Shown: positions 44,529-52,815 of the stretch, piece by piece
Layout: the number at the start of each line of letters is the position of its first letter
Position numbering within the stretch: the stretch's first letter is position 1
Source of the DNA: Brucella anthropi ATCC 49188
GTDB lineage: Bacteria; Pseudomonadota; Alphaproteobacteria; Rhizobiales; Rhizobiaceae
Direction: 5' to 3'
DNA length: 64,000 nucleotides
NCBI RefSeq assembly: GCF_000017405.1
Contig: NC_009668.1
Span: forward strand, 124,001 to 188,000
Notes under the pieces: model-generated
What the model was told of the DNA's origin: nothing
Seen by the model: the letters and a program-made list of their open reading frames with translations, nothing else
The model's database searches: none
Translations under genes and position numbers: made by a program

Positions 44529-45379
44529 TATGCTGCGATTGGCTTTGCTCCTGCCTGCCGGAAGAAATCGGAAAACAGGTCGATAAGTTTATGTTCCTGT
44601 GGCGACCAGTCGGTGCTCGCCACCTTGTTTTCGGCTATCCAACCGGCTTTTCCGGGCAGGACATGCGATTGTACCTTCACGCCCGCCTGACGGAGACGCT
44701 CGGCATAGGCCTGCGTTTCATCTCGCATCGGGCACTGGGCGCTGGTGACAAGCAAGGTGGGTGCCAGACCAGCAAGACGCGTACACAGGGCAGGCGCGGC
44801 GTAGGGGTGGGTGAAACCCGCACACTCGCCCAGATAATGCTGCCAGCCATCCGACATCGTCTGGACGGCGCTTTCCGGGCAATACTTGCGGAAAGACGCC
44901 GTGGCGAGGCAGGGGTCGAGCATGGGCGAAAGCAGTATCTGACCCTTGAGCTCGGTCAGATATTGATCGCGCGCCATGAGGGCTACGCCGGCAGCAATAT
45001 TACCGCCCGCCTCTTCACCGGCGACGAACAGCATCGACTTCTTGTGCGCTAATTCAGGGCAACGCGCGCGCATCGAAGACAAAATGGAGTAAGCTATCTC
45101 AAGCGCCGCCGGGAACGGGTTGAGACAGGCCGACGAATATTCTGGCGACACGACCACCGCACCTGCCTCGGCAAGTGTTTCGGCAACGCGCTCGCAGTCA
45201 CCAAGGCAGTTGACCGAGAAAGCACCGCCGTGAAGGTGCAACACCACCGGCGGAGGAGAGAGCAATTTGGCGCCCTTATAAATGCGCGCCGTGCAGGTGG
45301 AGTTGCCTGTCTGCCCATGTGCTTGCCCGTGAAGCTGCCCATGAACCTGCAACGTCTCAACCGTAAACTTCTCGCACAT
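44528..45379 (-). CDS. HSL-type alpha/beta hydrolase with altered nucleophile
   Basis: 283 residues of the hormone-sensitive-lipase family: the oxyanion motif HLHGGAF has His50-Gly51-Gly52, and SPEYSSA follows. The nucleophile elbow, normally GDSAGG, reads GEEAGG at residues 121-126 (codons GAA GAG), so the catalytic serine is replaced by Glu123. The frame is intact and the rest of the fold is conserved (PLLVTSAQ-like LLVTSAQCPMRDETQAYAER near 230). It may be inactive, or use another chemistry. The N-terminus has a triple HGQ motif (VHGQLHGQAHGQTGN). It is divergent from a LysR regulator. Confidence 0.8.
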   Translation of the reverse strand: MCEKFTVETLQVHGQLHGQAHGQTGNSTCTARIYKGAKLLSPPPVVLHLHGGAFSVNCLGDCERVAETLAEAGAVVVSPEYSSACLNPFPAALEIAYSILSSMRARCPELAHKKSMLFVAGEEAGGNIAAGVALMARDQYLTELKGQILLSPMLDPCLATASFRKYCPESAVQTMSDGWQHYLGECAGFTHPYAAPALCTRLAGLAPTLLVTSAQCPMRDETQAYAERLRQAGVKVQSHVLPGKAGWIAENKVASTDWSPQEHKLIDLFSDFFRQAGAKPIAA

Positions 45380-45505
45380 CTTTCTTGGCCTTCATGTATA
45401 GCGGCAAACCGCCATGGTTAGATATTAGCATTGTCTATAGGCTGGAATAGTCCCCTATAATTGGTTACACTGTCCAGAATCTCGAACAATGACGGCTTTT
45501 TGATA

Positions 45506-46417
45506 ATGGACCAGCTCTCGGCCATGCGCGCTTTTCTCCGGGTTGTTGAAACCGGGAACTTCACGCGCGCTTCCGCCTCGCTCAATATGCCCAAGGCAAC
45601 GATCAGCAATCTTATCCAGGGATTGGAAGCCCATCTTCGTACAAAACTCCTCAATCGTACGACCCGCCGTGTTCTCGTAACACCGGATGGCGCACTTTAC
45701 TATGAGCGCGCTGCACGATTGCTGGCCGATCTTGCGGAACTTGACGGCAGCCTGTCGAGCGCCCAGACCTTGCCCAAAGGTCGCCTGCGCGTGGAAATGG
45801 CGAGCGCGGTCGCCAATCTCATCATCATTCCGGCGCTGATCGAGTTTCATCAGCGTTATCCCGATATCCAGATCGATCTTGGCGTATCGGACCGGCCTGT
45901 CGATTATGTGGCGGAGAACGTCGATTGCGCCATCCGCATTGGCGAGCTGGCCGACCAGTCGCTGATTGCGCGGCGCATCGGCGACATGCATTTCATCGCC
46001 TGTGCTTCCGCCGAATATCTCGACCGTTGTTCCACGCCGCTGCACCCGTCCGATCTCGGCAGGAACTGCACGGTGGTCGGTTATTTCCGCCCATCGACCG
46101 GCCAGCAGATGCCGTTCCGTTTCAAAAAAGGGACGGAGGAAATCGAGGTCAACGGACGCTATGTGGTGGCAGCGAACGAATCGACCACCTATCTCGCTGC
46201 CGCTCGCGCAGGTCTCGGCGTGGTGCAGGCGCCTTTGTTCATGGTGAAGGACGACATCGACAACGGCACGTTGCGCCCTGTCCTGCAGGAGTGGGAAATT
46301 GAACCGATGCCGATCTATCTGGTCTATCCGCCCAACCGGCACCTCAGCAACCGTCTCCGCGTCTTTGCCGACTGGGTCGTCAAGACCGTTGCAAAGTCAC
46401 AGCTTAATGGGAGTTAG
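45506..46417 (+). CDS. LysR-family transcriptional regulator
   Basis: 303 residues from [20 protein letters not shown] at 45506, the typical LysR start; the frame is open 15 codons upstream. The helix-turn-helix is [20 protein letters not shown], followed by [20 protein letters not shown]. The C-terminal effector domain belongs to the branch of DhcR/PA0477-type regulators ([20 protein letters not shown]). It is divergent from the altered hydrolase gene across a 126 bp AT-rich gap and probably controls it. Its TAG stop falls inside a strong hairpin. Confidence 0.9.
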   Translation: MDQLSAMRAFLRVVETGNFTRASASLNMPKATISNLIQGLEAHLRTKLLNRTTRRVLVTPDGALYYERAARLLADLAELDGSLSSAQTLPKGRLRVEMASAVANLIIIPALIEFHQRYPDIQIDLGVSDRPVDYVAENVDCAIRIGELADQSLIARRIGDMHFIACASAEYLDRCSTPLHPSDLGRNCTVVGYFRPSTGQQMPFRFKKGTEEIEVNGRYVVAANESTTYLAAARAGLGVVQAPLFMVKDDIDNGTLRPVLQEWEIEPMPIYLVYPPNRHLSNRLRVFADWVVKTVAKSQLNGS

Positions 46418-46510
46418 AACGGTCCTGTTATAGCAGGACTGTTCTAACGAATTGGTTTGCCGCATTATCCTACGCAAAACCGCTTCGCACTTTTGCTGGA
46501 AATGCTCTAG
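46413..46510 (+). repeat. Bru-RS-like palindromic repeat, copy 6
   Basis: About 98 bp. GTTAGAACGGTCCTG (46413-46427) pairs with CAGGACTGTTCTAAC (46434-46448) with one G-T wobble and a 6-base loop; then GCATTATCCTACGCAAAACC and TTTTGCTGGAAATGCT as in copies 3 and 7. The LysR stop codon lies in its first arm, so the element acts as the gene's 3' end. Confidence 0.82.
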
Positions 46511-46821
46511 CGCGCGCACCGCCGCTTGTTGAGCCGGACCTTGATCTTGTCGGGAGAAGTGCTTTTCGCCTTGTGACCCGACGAGACGATATGCGCGCGC
46601 ACGGTGCAGTCGCCTGCGAGAACCTCGAAATTATTGGAGCGGATATACATCACCGTATTGATCGGCTGGTCGGGCATTTTCTGCGCGACGGCGTTGACGA
46701 CAGCGGTGACTTCCTTCGCCCTTTGTTTCGAACTGCCATTACTGGCAGCCAGCGCCGGGCTGAGCGCGGATGAAAATGCGAATATGCCCGCAAACAGAAA
46801 AGCATTCTTAGCTTTCTTCAT
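46507..46821 (-). CDS. small exported protein, function unknown
   Basis: 104 residues from MKKAKNAFLFAGIFAFSSAL at 46821, chosen because GGAGG is eight bases upstream and the result is a clean signal peptide (cleavage after PALA). The mature 80 residues are basic (PDKIKVRLNKRRC at the end) with two cysteines (GDCTVRA and the near-terminal KRRC) that could pair. The segment PINTVMYIRSNNFEVLAGDC looks like beta-strands. No family was recognised. It sits between a palindromic repeat and the phospholipid cluster. Confidence 0.68.
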   Translation of the reverse strand: MKKAKNAFLFAGIFAFSSALSPALAASNGSSKQRAKEVTAVVNAVAQKMPDQPINTVMYIRSNNFEVLAGDCTVRAHIVSSGHKAKSTSPDKIKVRLNKRRCAR

Positions 46822-46902
46822 TGGCATGGCCTCCGATTGAGCTGGAATTGAATGGACCAACATAGGCCCCAATTGCGTCAATACCAGTACCGGAAAGCCG
46901 TT

Positions 46903-47508
46903 TTACCCGCTCTTTGTCTCGCTTATGCCGTTTGCGATGCGCTTGACCGTAGTCGCGACCAGAAGCAGGCATAGGAGCGGCTGCAGCCAGAAAATCCATT
47001 GTGGCAGAATGCCATCAATGGCAATCCACGCACCGAGCACGCCAAAGACCACAGCGCGGTCGCTTTTGCCCATCGGGCCGTCATAGCGGCGGTTCGCACC
47101 CACGGACGCACCGGCAACGCCTGCAAATTCCGTAAGGGTGGCCAGAAAGATAATCGCGAATATCCATGGGCCGGTGAACGGCGCGATGATCGCGAAGGGC
47201 GCATAAAGGGCAGCATCGGAAACAACGTCTCCAATCTCGTTGAGATAGGCACCCAGCGTCGATTTCTGCCCATGTTCGCGCGCCAGCATTCCGTCGACGG
47301 CGTTCAGCGCCATCCGCAGGAAAAGCCAGATCGGGACGAGTGCAAACCATGCCGCGTTACCGCTCCACGCCAGAAAAGCGCCAAGTATGATCGAGACGAG
47401 CGCGGCAGCGACTGTAACCTGATTGGCCGTTACACCGCCTGCAGCAAGTCGCACGACAAGAGGTCTCAGTAAATTCTGGAAACGCGACTTGAGTTGATAA
47501 ACCGACAT
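46903..47508 (-). CDS. CDP-alcohol phosphatidyltransferase-like protein (YnbA-like)
   Basis: 201 residues from ATG 47508, with about six membrane helices. The family motif D-x2-DG-x2-AR-x8-G-x3-D-x3-D is present as NAVDGMLAREHGQKSTLG then AYLNEIGD: the first and third aspartates are asparagines, while the DG, AR and last Asp are kept. Such enzymes swap CMP of CDP-diacylglycerol for an alcohol head group. E. coli YnbA has, as I recall, the same length and NxxDG variant. It is divergent from the ynbC-like gene across 140 bp and belongs functionally with 47650-52741. Confidence 0.85.
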   Translation of the reverse strand: MSVYQLKSRFQNLLRPLVVRLAAGGVTANQVTVAAALVSIILGAFLAWSGNAAWFALVPIWLFLRMALNAVDGMLAREHGQKSTLGAYLNEIGDVVSDAALYAPFAIIAPFTGPWIFAIIFLATLTEFAGVAGASVGANRRYDGPMGKSDRAVVFGVLGAWIAIDGILPQWIFWLQPLLCLLLVATTVKRIANGISETKSG

Positions 47509-47649
47509 CAAGAATCTCTTGGGAAACGAAGAATAAGTATTGAACAGCTATTTGCGGTTCGCTCCAGCTCGTTTATTCAAACATTTTGTTTCACTCAATA
47601 GAAATTGCGGGCAATTGTCCCATGAGGAAACAGGTGGAGAGGGGATGGC

Positions 47650-49434
47650 ATGAACGAGCACGCTACAAATCGGCATCGCGCGGCGCAGGAAAGCCAGTTC
47701 GTCACCCATGACGGCACGTCGCTGTTCTACCGTTTCTGGCCGGCTATTTCCGGCAAGCCGAAAGGCGTGATTGTTCTCCTGCATCGTGGCCATGAGCACA
47801 GCGGACGCGTCGCGCACCTCGTTGATGAGCTGGGGCTGGATGACTACGCCTTCTACGCCTGGGATGCACGCGGCCACGGCCAGTCGCCGGGCGTGCGCGG
47901 CTTCTCGCCGTCCTTCGGCGCGTCGATCCGTGACCTCGACAGTTTTGTCGCCCATATCCGTCAGGAAACGGGCACCGCCATCGAGGATGTGGCAATCATC
48001 GCGCAGAGTGTCGGCGCGGTTCTGGCTGCTGCCTGGGTGCATGACTATGCGCCGAATATTCGGGCGCTGGTGCTGGCTTCGCCCGCTTTCGACATCAAGC
48101 TCTATGTGCCATTCGCCAAGGAAGGCATCGGCCTGTGGCAGAAGCTGAAAGGCACTTTCTACGTCAATTCATACGTCAAGCCGCAATTCCTGACCCATGA
48201 TCCGGAACGCATCGAATCCTATCGTACCGATCCGCTGATCACGCGCCCCATCGCCTCGCACATCCTGCTGCAACTCTATGAGACGGCGAAGCGCGTGGTG
48301 GACGATGCGCGGGCGATCACCGTTCCGACACAACTGCTCATTTCCGGCAGCGATTTTGTCGTGCGTCCTGCGCCGCAACATCGCTTCTTTGAAAATCTCG
48401 GCAGTCGCATCAAAGAGCGGCATGTTCTGAAAGGGTTCTACCACGACACGCTCGGCGAACGGGATCGCAAACCGGCAATCGAACTCATCCACGATTTCAT
48501 CGAGGTCCGTTTTGCCGAAAAGCCGCAGCGCGCCGATCTGACGGATGCGCATATTGCAGGCCACACGCGCGACGAGGCCGACCGGTTGTCGAGCCCGCTG
48601 CCGCTTCTGACCGCGCAGGGGCTTTACTGGGCGTCGACACGCGCTTCGATAGCCTTCGGTGCGTTGTTTTCGGAAGGGTTGAAAGTCGGCAAGCGCACGG
48701 GGTTCGATTCCGGTTCCACGCTCGATTATGTCTATGAGAATGAAGCACGCGGCCTGGGGCCGGGTGGCAAGCTCATCGACAAGCAGTTTCTGGAAGCGAT
48801 AGGCTGGCGGGGTATCCGCCAGCGCAAGGTGCATCTGGAAGAACTGATCGGTGCGGCGATCAAACGGCTTAAGAGCGAAGGTCGCTCGACCAATATTCTC
48901 GACATTGCCTGCGGCCATGGCCGCTATGTCATTGATGCGGTGGTGCGTGCTGGCGAATTGCCGGATAGCATTCACCTGCGCGATTATTCGCCGATCAATG
49001 TGCTGGCGGGCAACAAGCTCATCCGGGATCGCGGGCTGGAGGCGATTGCCCATATGGAAGAGGGTGACGCATTTAACGAGGAAAGCCTTGCAGTGGTCAC
49101 GCCGCAGCCGGACCTCGCCATCGTGTCCGGTCTTTACGAACTTTTCCCCGATAATGCGCTGATCAACCGGTCTCTTTCGGGCCTCGCCCGCGTGCAGAAA
49201 CCCGGCTCATTGCTGATCTACACCAACCAGCCATGGCATCCGCAGCTTGAAATGATCGCGCGTGCGCTCACGTCACATCGCGGCGGCGAGGCATGGGTGA
49301 TGCGCCGTCGCACGCAGGGCGAAATGGATCAGCTTGTCGAGAAGGCCGGTTATCGCAAGATCGAACAGCGCGTCGATCAGTGGGGCATTTTCACCGTCTC
49401 GATTGCGGAGCGGGTGGGAGACGGCGAAGCGTGA
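47650..49434 (+). CDS. fused alpha/beta hydrolase-methyltransferase (YnbC-like)
   Basis: 594 residues (E. coli YnbC about 585). Residues 1-290 are a monoacylglycerol-lipase-type hydrolase with LLHRGHEHSGR near 44, WDARGHGQSPG near 71, nucleophile Ser120 in IIAQSVGAVLAAA and GFYHDTLGE as the histidine region. Residues about 380-594 are a class I SAM-dependent methyltransferase with motif I ILDIACGHGRYVIDAV near 415. The hydrolase half probably acts on an acyl ester of a lipid and the other half methylates the lipid head group or a related compound. First gene of the five-gene plus-strand operon; GTGGAGAGGGG precedes the ATG region. Confidence 0.87.
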   Translation: MNEHATNRHRAAQESQFVTHDGTSLFYRFWPAISGKPKGVIVLLHRGHEHSGRVAHLVDELGLDDYAFYAWDARGHGQSPGVRGFSPSFGASIRDLDSFVAHIRQETGTAIEDVAIIAQSVGAVLAAAWVHDYAPNIRALVLASPAFDIKLYVPFAKEGIGLWQKLKGTFYVNSYVKPQFLTHDPERIESYRTDPLITRPIASHILLQLYETAKRVVDDARAITVPTQLLISGSDFVVRPAPQHRFFENLGSRIKERHVLKGFYHDTLGERDRKPAIELIHDFIEVRFAEKPQRADLTDAHIAGHTRDEADRLSSPLPLLTAQGLYWASTRASIAFGALFSEGLKVGKRTGFDSGSTLDYVYENEARGLGPGGKLIDKQFLEAIGWRGIRQRKVHLEELIGAAIKRLKSEGRSTNILDIACGHGRYVIDAVVRAGELPDSIHLRDYSPINVLAGNKLIRDRGLEAIAHMEEGDAFNEESLAVVTPQPDLAIVSGLYELFPDNALINRSLSGLARVQKPGSLLIYTNQPWHPQLEMIARALTSHRGGEAWVMRRRTQGEMDQLVEKAGYRKIEQRVDQWGIFTVSIAERVGDGEA

Positions 49435-50744
49435 CAGTGCATTTGACGGAACTTGACGGATCTTCGCGGCGGCCTGTGATCCGTCGCGCGATCCTTTGGC
49501 TTCTGTTTCTCGCCCCCTTTTTCTACCTGACCTACGGTACGGCCAACTGGCTCGCATCGCAGCAAGGTCATGTGCCGAACCTTGCTTTCGGATGGGAAAG
49601 CCAAGTTCCGTTTATCGCGTGGAGCATCGTTCCCTATTGGTCGGTCAATCTGTTTTATGCGATTGCGCTGTTCGTCAATGACAGCCCCGAACAGGTCGAC
49701 CGGCTGGCAAAGCGCTATCTGACGGCACAGATCATCGCTGTTCTCTGCTTCGTCGCTTTTCCGTTGACCGCAACTTTCGTAAAACCGGCAACGGCTGGTC
49801 TTCCGGGTTTTATGTTCGATGTGCTTGGCGGCTTCGACAAACCCTTTAATCAGGCGCCCTCGCTGCATATCGCGCTCTTGATCATCATCTGGGATCAGAT
49901 GCGCCGCGTGATGGGCGATGCCATGCGCGTGATCTGGCATGTCTGGTGTCTGCTGATCGGTCTGTCGGTGCTGACCACCTATCAGCACCACGCGGTCGAT
50001 ATTCCGGCAGGTGCTTTGCTTGGCCTGTTTGCCTTGTGGCTTTTCCCGCGCAGTGGTCCTTCGCCGCTGGAAGCGTTTCAGTTCACATCAGACCCCAAAG
50101 CCAGAAGGATCGGGTTTTACTATCTGGCAGGCGCAATCCTGTTTCTGGTGCTCGCCATCCACGGCCTGACCGTCACCGGCTATGCAATTTTCTGGCTCTG
50201 GCCAGCAACCGCACTGGCCATCGTGGCGCTTGGCTATTTCGGTGCAGGTGCTGGCATTTTCCAGAAGCAGACAGATGGTTCGGTCAGTCTCGCAAGCCGG
50301 TGGCTGCTTTGGCCTTACCGATTGTTTGCCCGGCTGAATGTGCGGTTCTGGACACGCAAGCTGCCGCCGCATGTCGAGCTTGCCGACGGGGTGTTTCTCG
50401 GGCGTTTTCCAAAAGCCGCAGAACCCTCATCCTTTGCTGCCGTCATTGATCTTGCCGCTGAAATGGTGCCGCCGCTGCATGCCACGGAATGGAAAAACTT
50501 TGGCACGCTCGATCTGGTCGCGCCGTCATCGGAAAAGGTGCAACTGGCCTCCGATGCCGTTGAATCCGCACGCCATCACGGTCCGGTGCTCATCTGTTGC
50601 GCGCTTGGTTTTCAGCGCAGCGCAACAGTTGCGGTCAGATGGCTCGTCTCTACCGGGCGTGTCGCCAATGCGCGAGAAGCCGAAGTGCTGATCCGCGCAA
50701 AAGGCTGGCCGGTGCATCTGCATTTGGCGGAGGAGCTGACATGA
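49431..50744 (+). CDS. fused PAP2-type and dual-specificity phosphatase (YnbD-like)
   Basis: 437 residues from GTG 49431, overlapping the previous stop (GTGA); no early ATG is available. The N-terminal 300 residues carry membrane helices and PAP2 phosphatase motifs (APSLHIALLII and TYQHHAVDIPAGALLG). The C-terminal 110 residues are a dual-specificity/tyrosine phosphatase domain with the C-x5-R loop CALGFQRSATV. E. coli YnbD is about 430 residues with the same fusion. It probably removes phosphate from a phosphatidyl-alcohol phosphate intermediate, as in phosphatidylglycerol-phosphate dephosphorylation. Its stop overlaps the next start. Confidence 0.85.
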   Translation: MTVHLTELDGSSRRPVIRRAILWLLFLAPFFYLTYGTANWLASQQGHVPNLAFGWESQVPFIAWSIVPYWSVNLFYAIALFVNDSPEQVDRLAKRYLTAQIIAVLCFVAFPLTATFVKPATAGLPGFMFDVLGGFDKPFNQAPSLHIALLIIIWDQMRRVMGDAMRVIWHVWCLLIGLSVLTTYQHHAVDIPAGALLGLFALWLFPRSGPSPLEAFQFTSDPKARRIGFYYLAGAILFLVLAIHGLTVTGYAIFWLWPATALAIVALGYFGAGAGIFQKQTDGSVSLASRWLLWPYRLFARLNVRFWTRKLPPHVELADGVFLGRFPKAAEPSSFAAVIDLAAEMVPPLHATEWKNFGTLDLVAPSSEKVQLASDAVESARHHGPVLICCALGFQRSATVAVRWLVSTGRVANAREAEVLIRAKGWPVHLHLAEELT

Positions 50745-51160
50745 ATTCTCCGGCAGCGTCCATAGCAATTGTTCTGCGTCGCAATGCCTTTCTCGGCATC
50801 GTTGTCGCCGTGGCTTTGCTTGCGGTCGCGCCCTACATGCGCCCGGTGCATGATCTGGCCTTCTGGCTGATCTGGCCGCTTTTGTTGGTAAGCGCGTTGA
50901 TCGTGCTGGGTATCGCTGCGCATCTCCTGTTCGATGCCGCGCTTTTCAAGCTGATCGCCGGTTCCGGTGAAACGGGCTTGGGTGAGGTAGACAGCATTCT
51001 TGAGCGCATGGGTTTGCGCTCCAATGACGGCACGGTCCGTCCACTTGCAAAAAGGATAGAAGGCTCGCGACGCATCATGGGGCGTCTGCGGTTCTTCATG
51101 GGGCTGGGTATCGTACTTTTCATTCTGCTGGCCACGGTGCCATTGGGTCAGGGGCTGTAA
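50741..51160 (+). CDS. small membrane protein in the phospholipid operon
   Basis: 139 residues from ATG 50741 (ATGA overlap with the previous gene; GGAGGAG eight bases upstream). Two helices near the N-terminus (AFLGIVVAVALLAVAPYM and LAFWLIWPLLLVSALIVLGI) and one near the C-terminus (LRFFMGLGIVLFILLATVPL) surround a soluble segment of about 45 residues. No family was recognised and it is not part of the E. coli ynb set as I remember it. Position suggests a subunit or partner of the lipid enzymes. Confidence 0.72.
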   Translation: MNSPAASIAIVLRRNAFLGIVVAVALLAVAPYMRPVHDLAFWLIWPLLLVSALIVLGIAAHLLFDAALFKLIAGSGETGLGEVDSILERMGLRSNDGTVRPLAKRIEGSRRIMGRLRFFMGLGIVLFILLATVPLGQGL

Positions 51161-51161
51161 C

Positions 51162-51815
51162 ATGCGGGAACTGATCCGCCATCAGGTGCAATCGACGTTC
51201 GGTTCGTTTCTGGCAATCCTGTCGCGCGGGATTACCGGCGTGCGGCCAATCTGGAGCGGCACCGGTCCGTCGCGCAATCAGCGTATCTATTTTGCCAACC
51301 ATACAAGCCATGGCGATTTCATCCTGCTTTCCTCCTGTCTCGATCAGGAAGAACGCGCGCGTACCCGTGCTGTCGCTGGTGCCGATTACTGGCGGGGCAA
51401 CCGCGTGCGCCAGTTCATGGCAGAAGTTCTGTTGCGCACCGTGCTTGTCGAGCGCAATTGGGTGGAACGCACGCAAGACCCGATGGAAGTCATGCTGAAA
51501 GCGCTGGCCGATGGTCATTCGCTCATCATCTTCCCCGAAGGCACACGCAACATGACCGACGAGGCGCTGCTGCGCTTTCGTTCCGGCATCTATAATCTGG
51601 CGCTGGCACGCCCCGATGTCGAGCTGGTGCCGTGCTGGATCGAAAACATGTCACGCGTGCTGCCAAAGGGCGCAATGCTGCCGGTGCCGCTTCTTTGCCG
51701 TGTCATTTTCGGTGCGCCGGTGCAGCTTGGCGAGGGTGAGGACCGCAAGGAATTTCTCGCCCGCGCCCGTCAGAGCCTTCTCGATATTCAGCCTCAGAAT
51801 GGTAATCACTCATGA
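51162..51815 (+). CDS. PlsC-like lysophospholipid acyltransferase
   Basis: 217 residues. The H-x4-D catalytic motif is in FANHTSHGDFILL near residue 44, and the glycerol-phosphate-binding block is IIFPEGTRNMTDEAL near 123. It transfers an acyl chain to a lysophospholipid or glycerol-phosphate-type acceptor. It starts one base after the preceding stop and overlaps the next gene by four bases. With the hydrolase upstream it could remodel acyl chains. Confidence 0.9.
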   Translation: MRELIRHQVQSTFGSFLAILSRGITGVRPIWSGTGPSRNQRIYFANHTSHGDFILLSSCLDQEERARTRAVAGADYWRGNRVRQFMAEVLLRTVLVERNWVERTQDPMEVMLKALADGHSLIIFPEGTRNMTDEALLRFRSGIYNLALARPDVELVPCWIENMSRVLPKGAMLPVPLLCRVIFGAPVQLGEGEDRKEFLARARQSLLDIQPQNGNHS

Positions 51816-52741
51816 GTGAAACGACCCGATTATTCCTTGGCCTCATGGGCGTTCTGATAACGGCAAGCGCCGTCGCCGGTGTTCTTTCATGGCGCGCGCC
51901 GAAGCCGCTTTCGTCCACGCTGATCAATCTCAATGCCCGCATCAAGGCGTGGTGGATCATGGTCGGGGCCATGTGTATCGCCTTCCTGTTCGGCAAGGGC
52001 GGCGTGATCGTGCTGTTCGCGCTGATCTCGTTTGCCGCCTTGCGCGAATATGCGACACTGACGCAGACACGACGCGCCGACCATCGCGTGCTGCTCGGCA
52101 TGTTTCTGCTGGTCATTCCGGTGCAATACTATCTGATCTGGATCGACTGGTACGGGCTCTATTCCATCTTCATTCCGGTCTATTGCTTCCTCGCCATGCC
52201 GGTTCTGACTGCACTTTCCGGCGACACGTCGCGCTTTCTGGAGCGTATCAGCGAGCAGCAATGGGGCATCATGCTGTCGGTTTATTGCATAAGCCATGTG
52301 CCCGCGCTGATGACGCTGGATATTCCCGGTTTTGACGGCAAGAAACTGCTTCTGATCGCGTTTCTGGTGGCCACGGTGCAGGGCAGCGATGTGCTGCAAT
52401 ATATTTTCGGGAAGCTGTTCGGAAAACATCGCATCGCGCCCAGCATATCGCCGTCCAAAACCTGGGAAGGTTTTGTGGGCGGGGTTGCGAGCGCCTCTCT
52501 TCTGGGAGCCGGTCTCGCATGGCTCACACCGTTTTCGCCTGTGCAGGCGGGTGCCCTTGCGGCCACATCATGCATCATGGGCTTCTTCGGCGGGCTTGTT
52601 GCTTCCGCTATCAAGCGCGATCGCGGCGTGAAGGACTGGGGCCACATGATCGAAGGACATGGCGGGATGCTCGACCGGGCCGACAGTCTTGTCTTTTCCG
52701 CACCGGTCTTCTTCCATATCGTGCGCTATTTCTGGACCTGA
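51812..52741 (+). CDS. phosphatidate cytidylyltransferase-like protein (YnbB-like)
   Basis: 309 residues with about eight membrane helices. The CdsA signature is SPSKTWEGFVGGVASASLLG near 212, followed by KRDRGVKDWGHMIEGHGGML then DRADSLVFSAPVFF. It makes CDP-diacylglycerol from CTP and phosphatidic acid. It is most likely a second, dedicated copy (E. coli YnbB, about 298 residues), supplying the CDP-alcohol phosphatidyltransferase encoded at 46903. Last gene of the operon; a palindromic repeat follows. Confidence 0.9.
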   Translation: MSETTRLFLGLMGVLITASAVAGVLSWRAPKPLSSTLINLNARIKAWWIMVGAMCIAFLFGKGGVIVLFALISFAALREYATLTQTRRADHRVLLGMFLLVIPVQYYLIWIDWYGLYSIFIPVYCFLAMPVLTALSGDTSRFLERISEQQWGIMLSVYCISHVPALMTLDIPGFDGKKLLLIAFLVATVQGSDVLQYIFGKLFGKHRIAPSISPSKTWEGFVGGVASASLLGAGLAWLTPFSPVQAGALAATSCIMGFFGGLVASAIKRDRGVKDWGHMIEGHGGMLDRADSLVFSAPVFFHIVRYFWT

Positions 52742-52808
52742 GCTCTGAATATTTGTTTCATCGCATTATGCTACGCAAAACCGCTTCGCACTTTTGCTGG
52801 AAATGCTC
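52741..52808 (+). repeat. Bru-RS-like palindromic repeat, copy 7
   Basis: About 68 bp: AGCTCTGAATATTTG then GCATTATGCTACGCAAAACC, CGCTTCGCACTTTTG and GGAAATGCT, matching the second halves of copies 3 and 6. It fills the gap between two convergent genes and may end both transcripts. Confidence 0.8.
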
Positions 52809-52815
52809 GGGTCGG

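Noticed and set aside
44528..45379. Altered hydrolase considered a frameshifted pseudogene
   Set aside because: The frame is complete with conserved fold features on both sides of the changed motif; only the nucleophile elbow differs.
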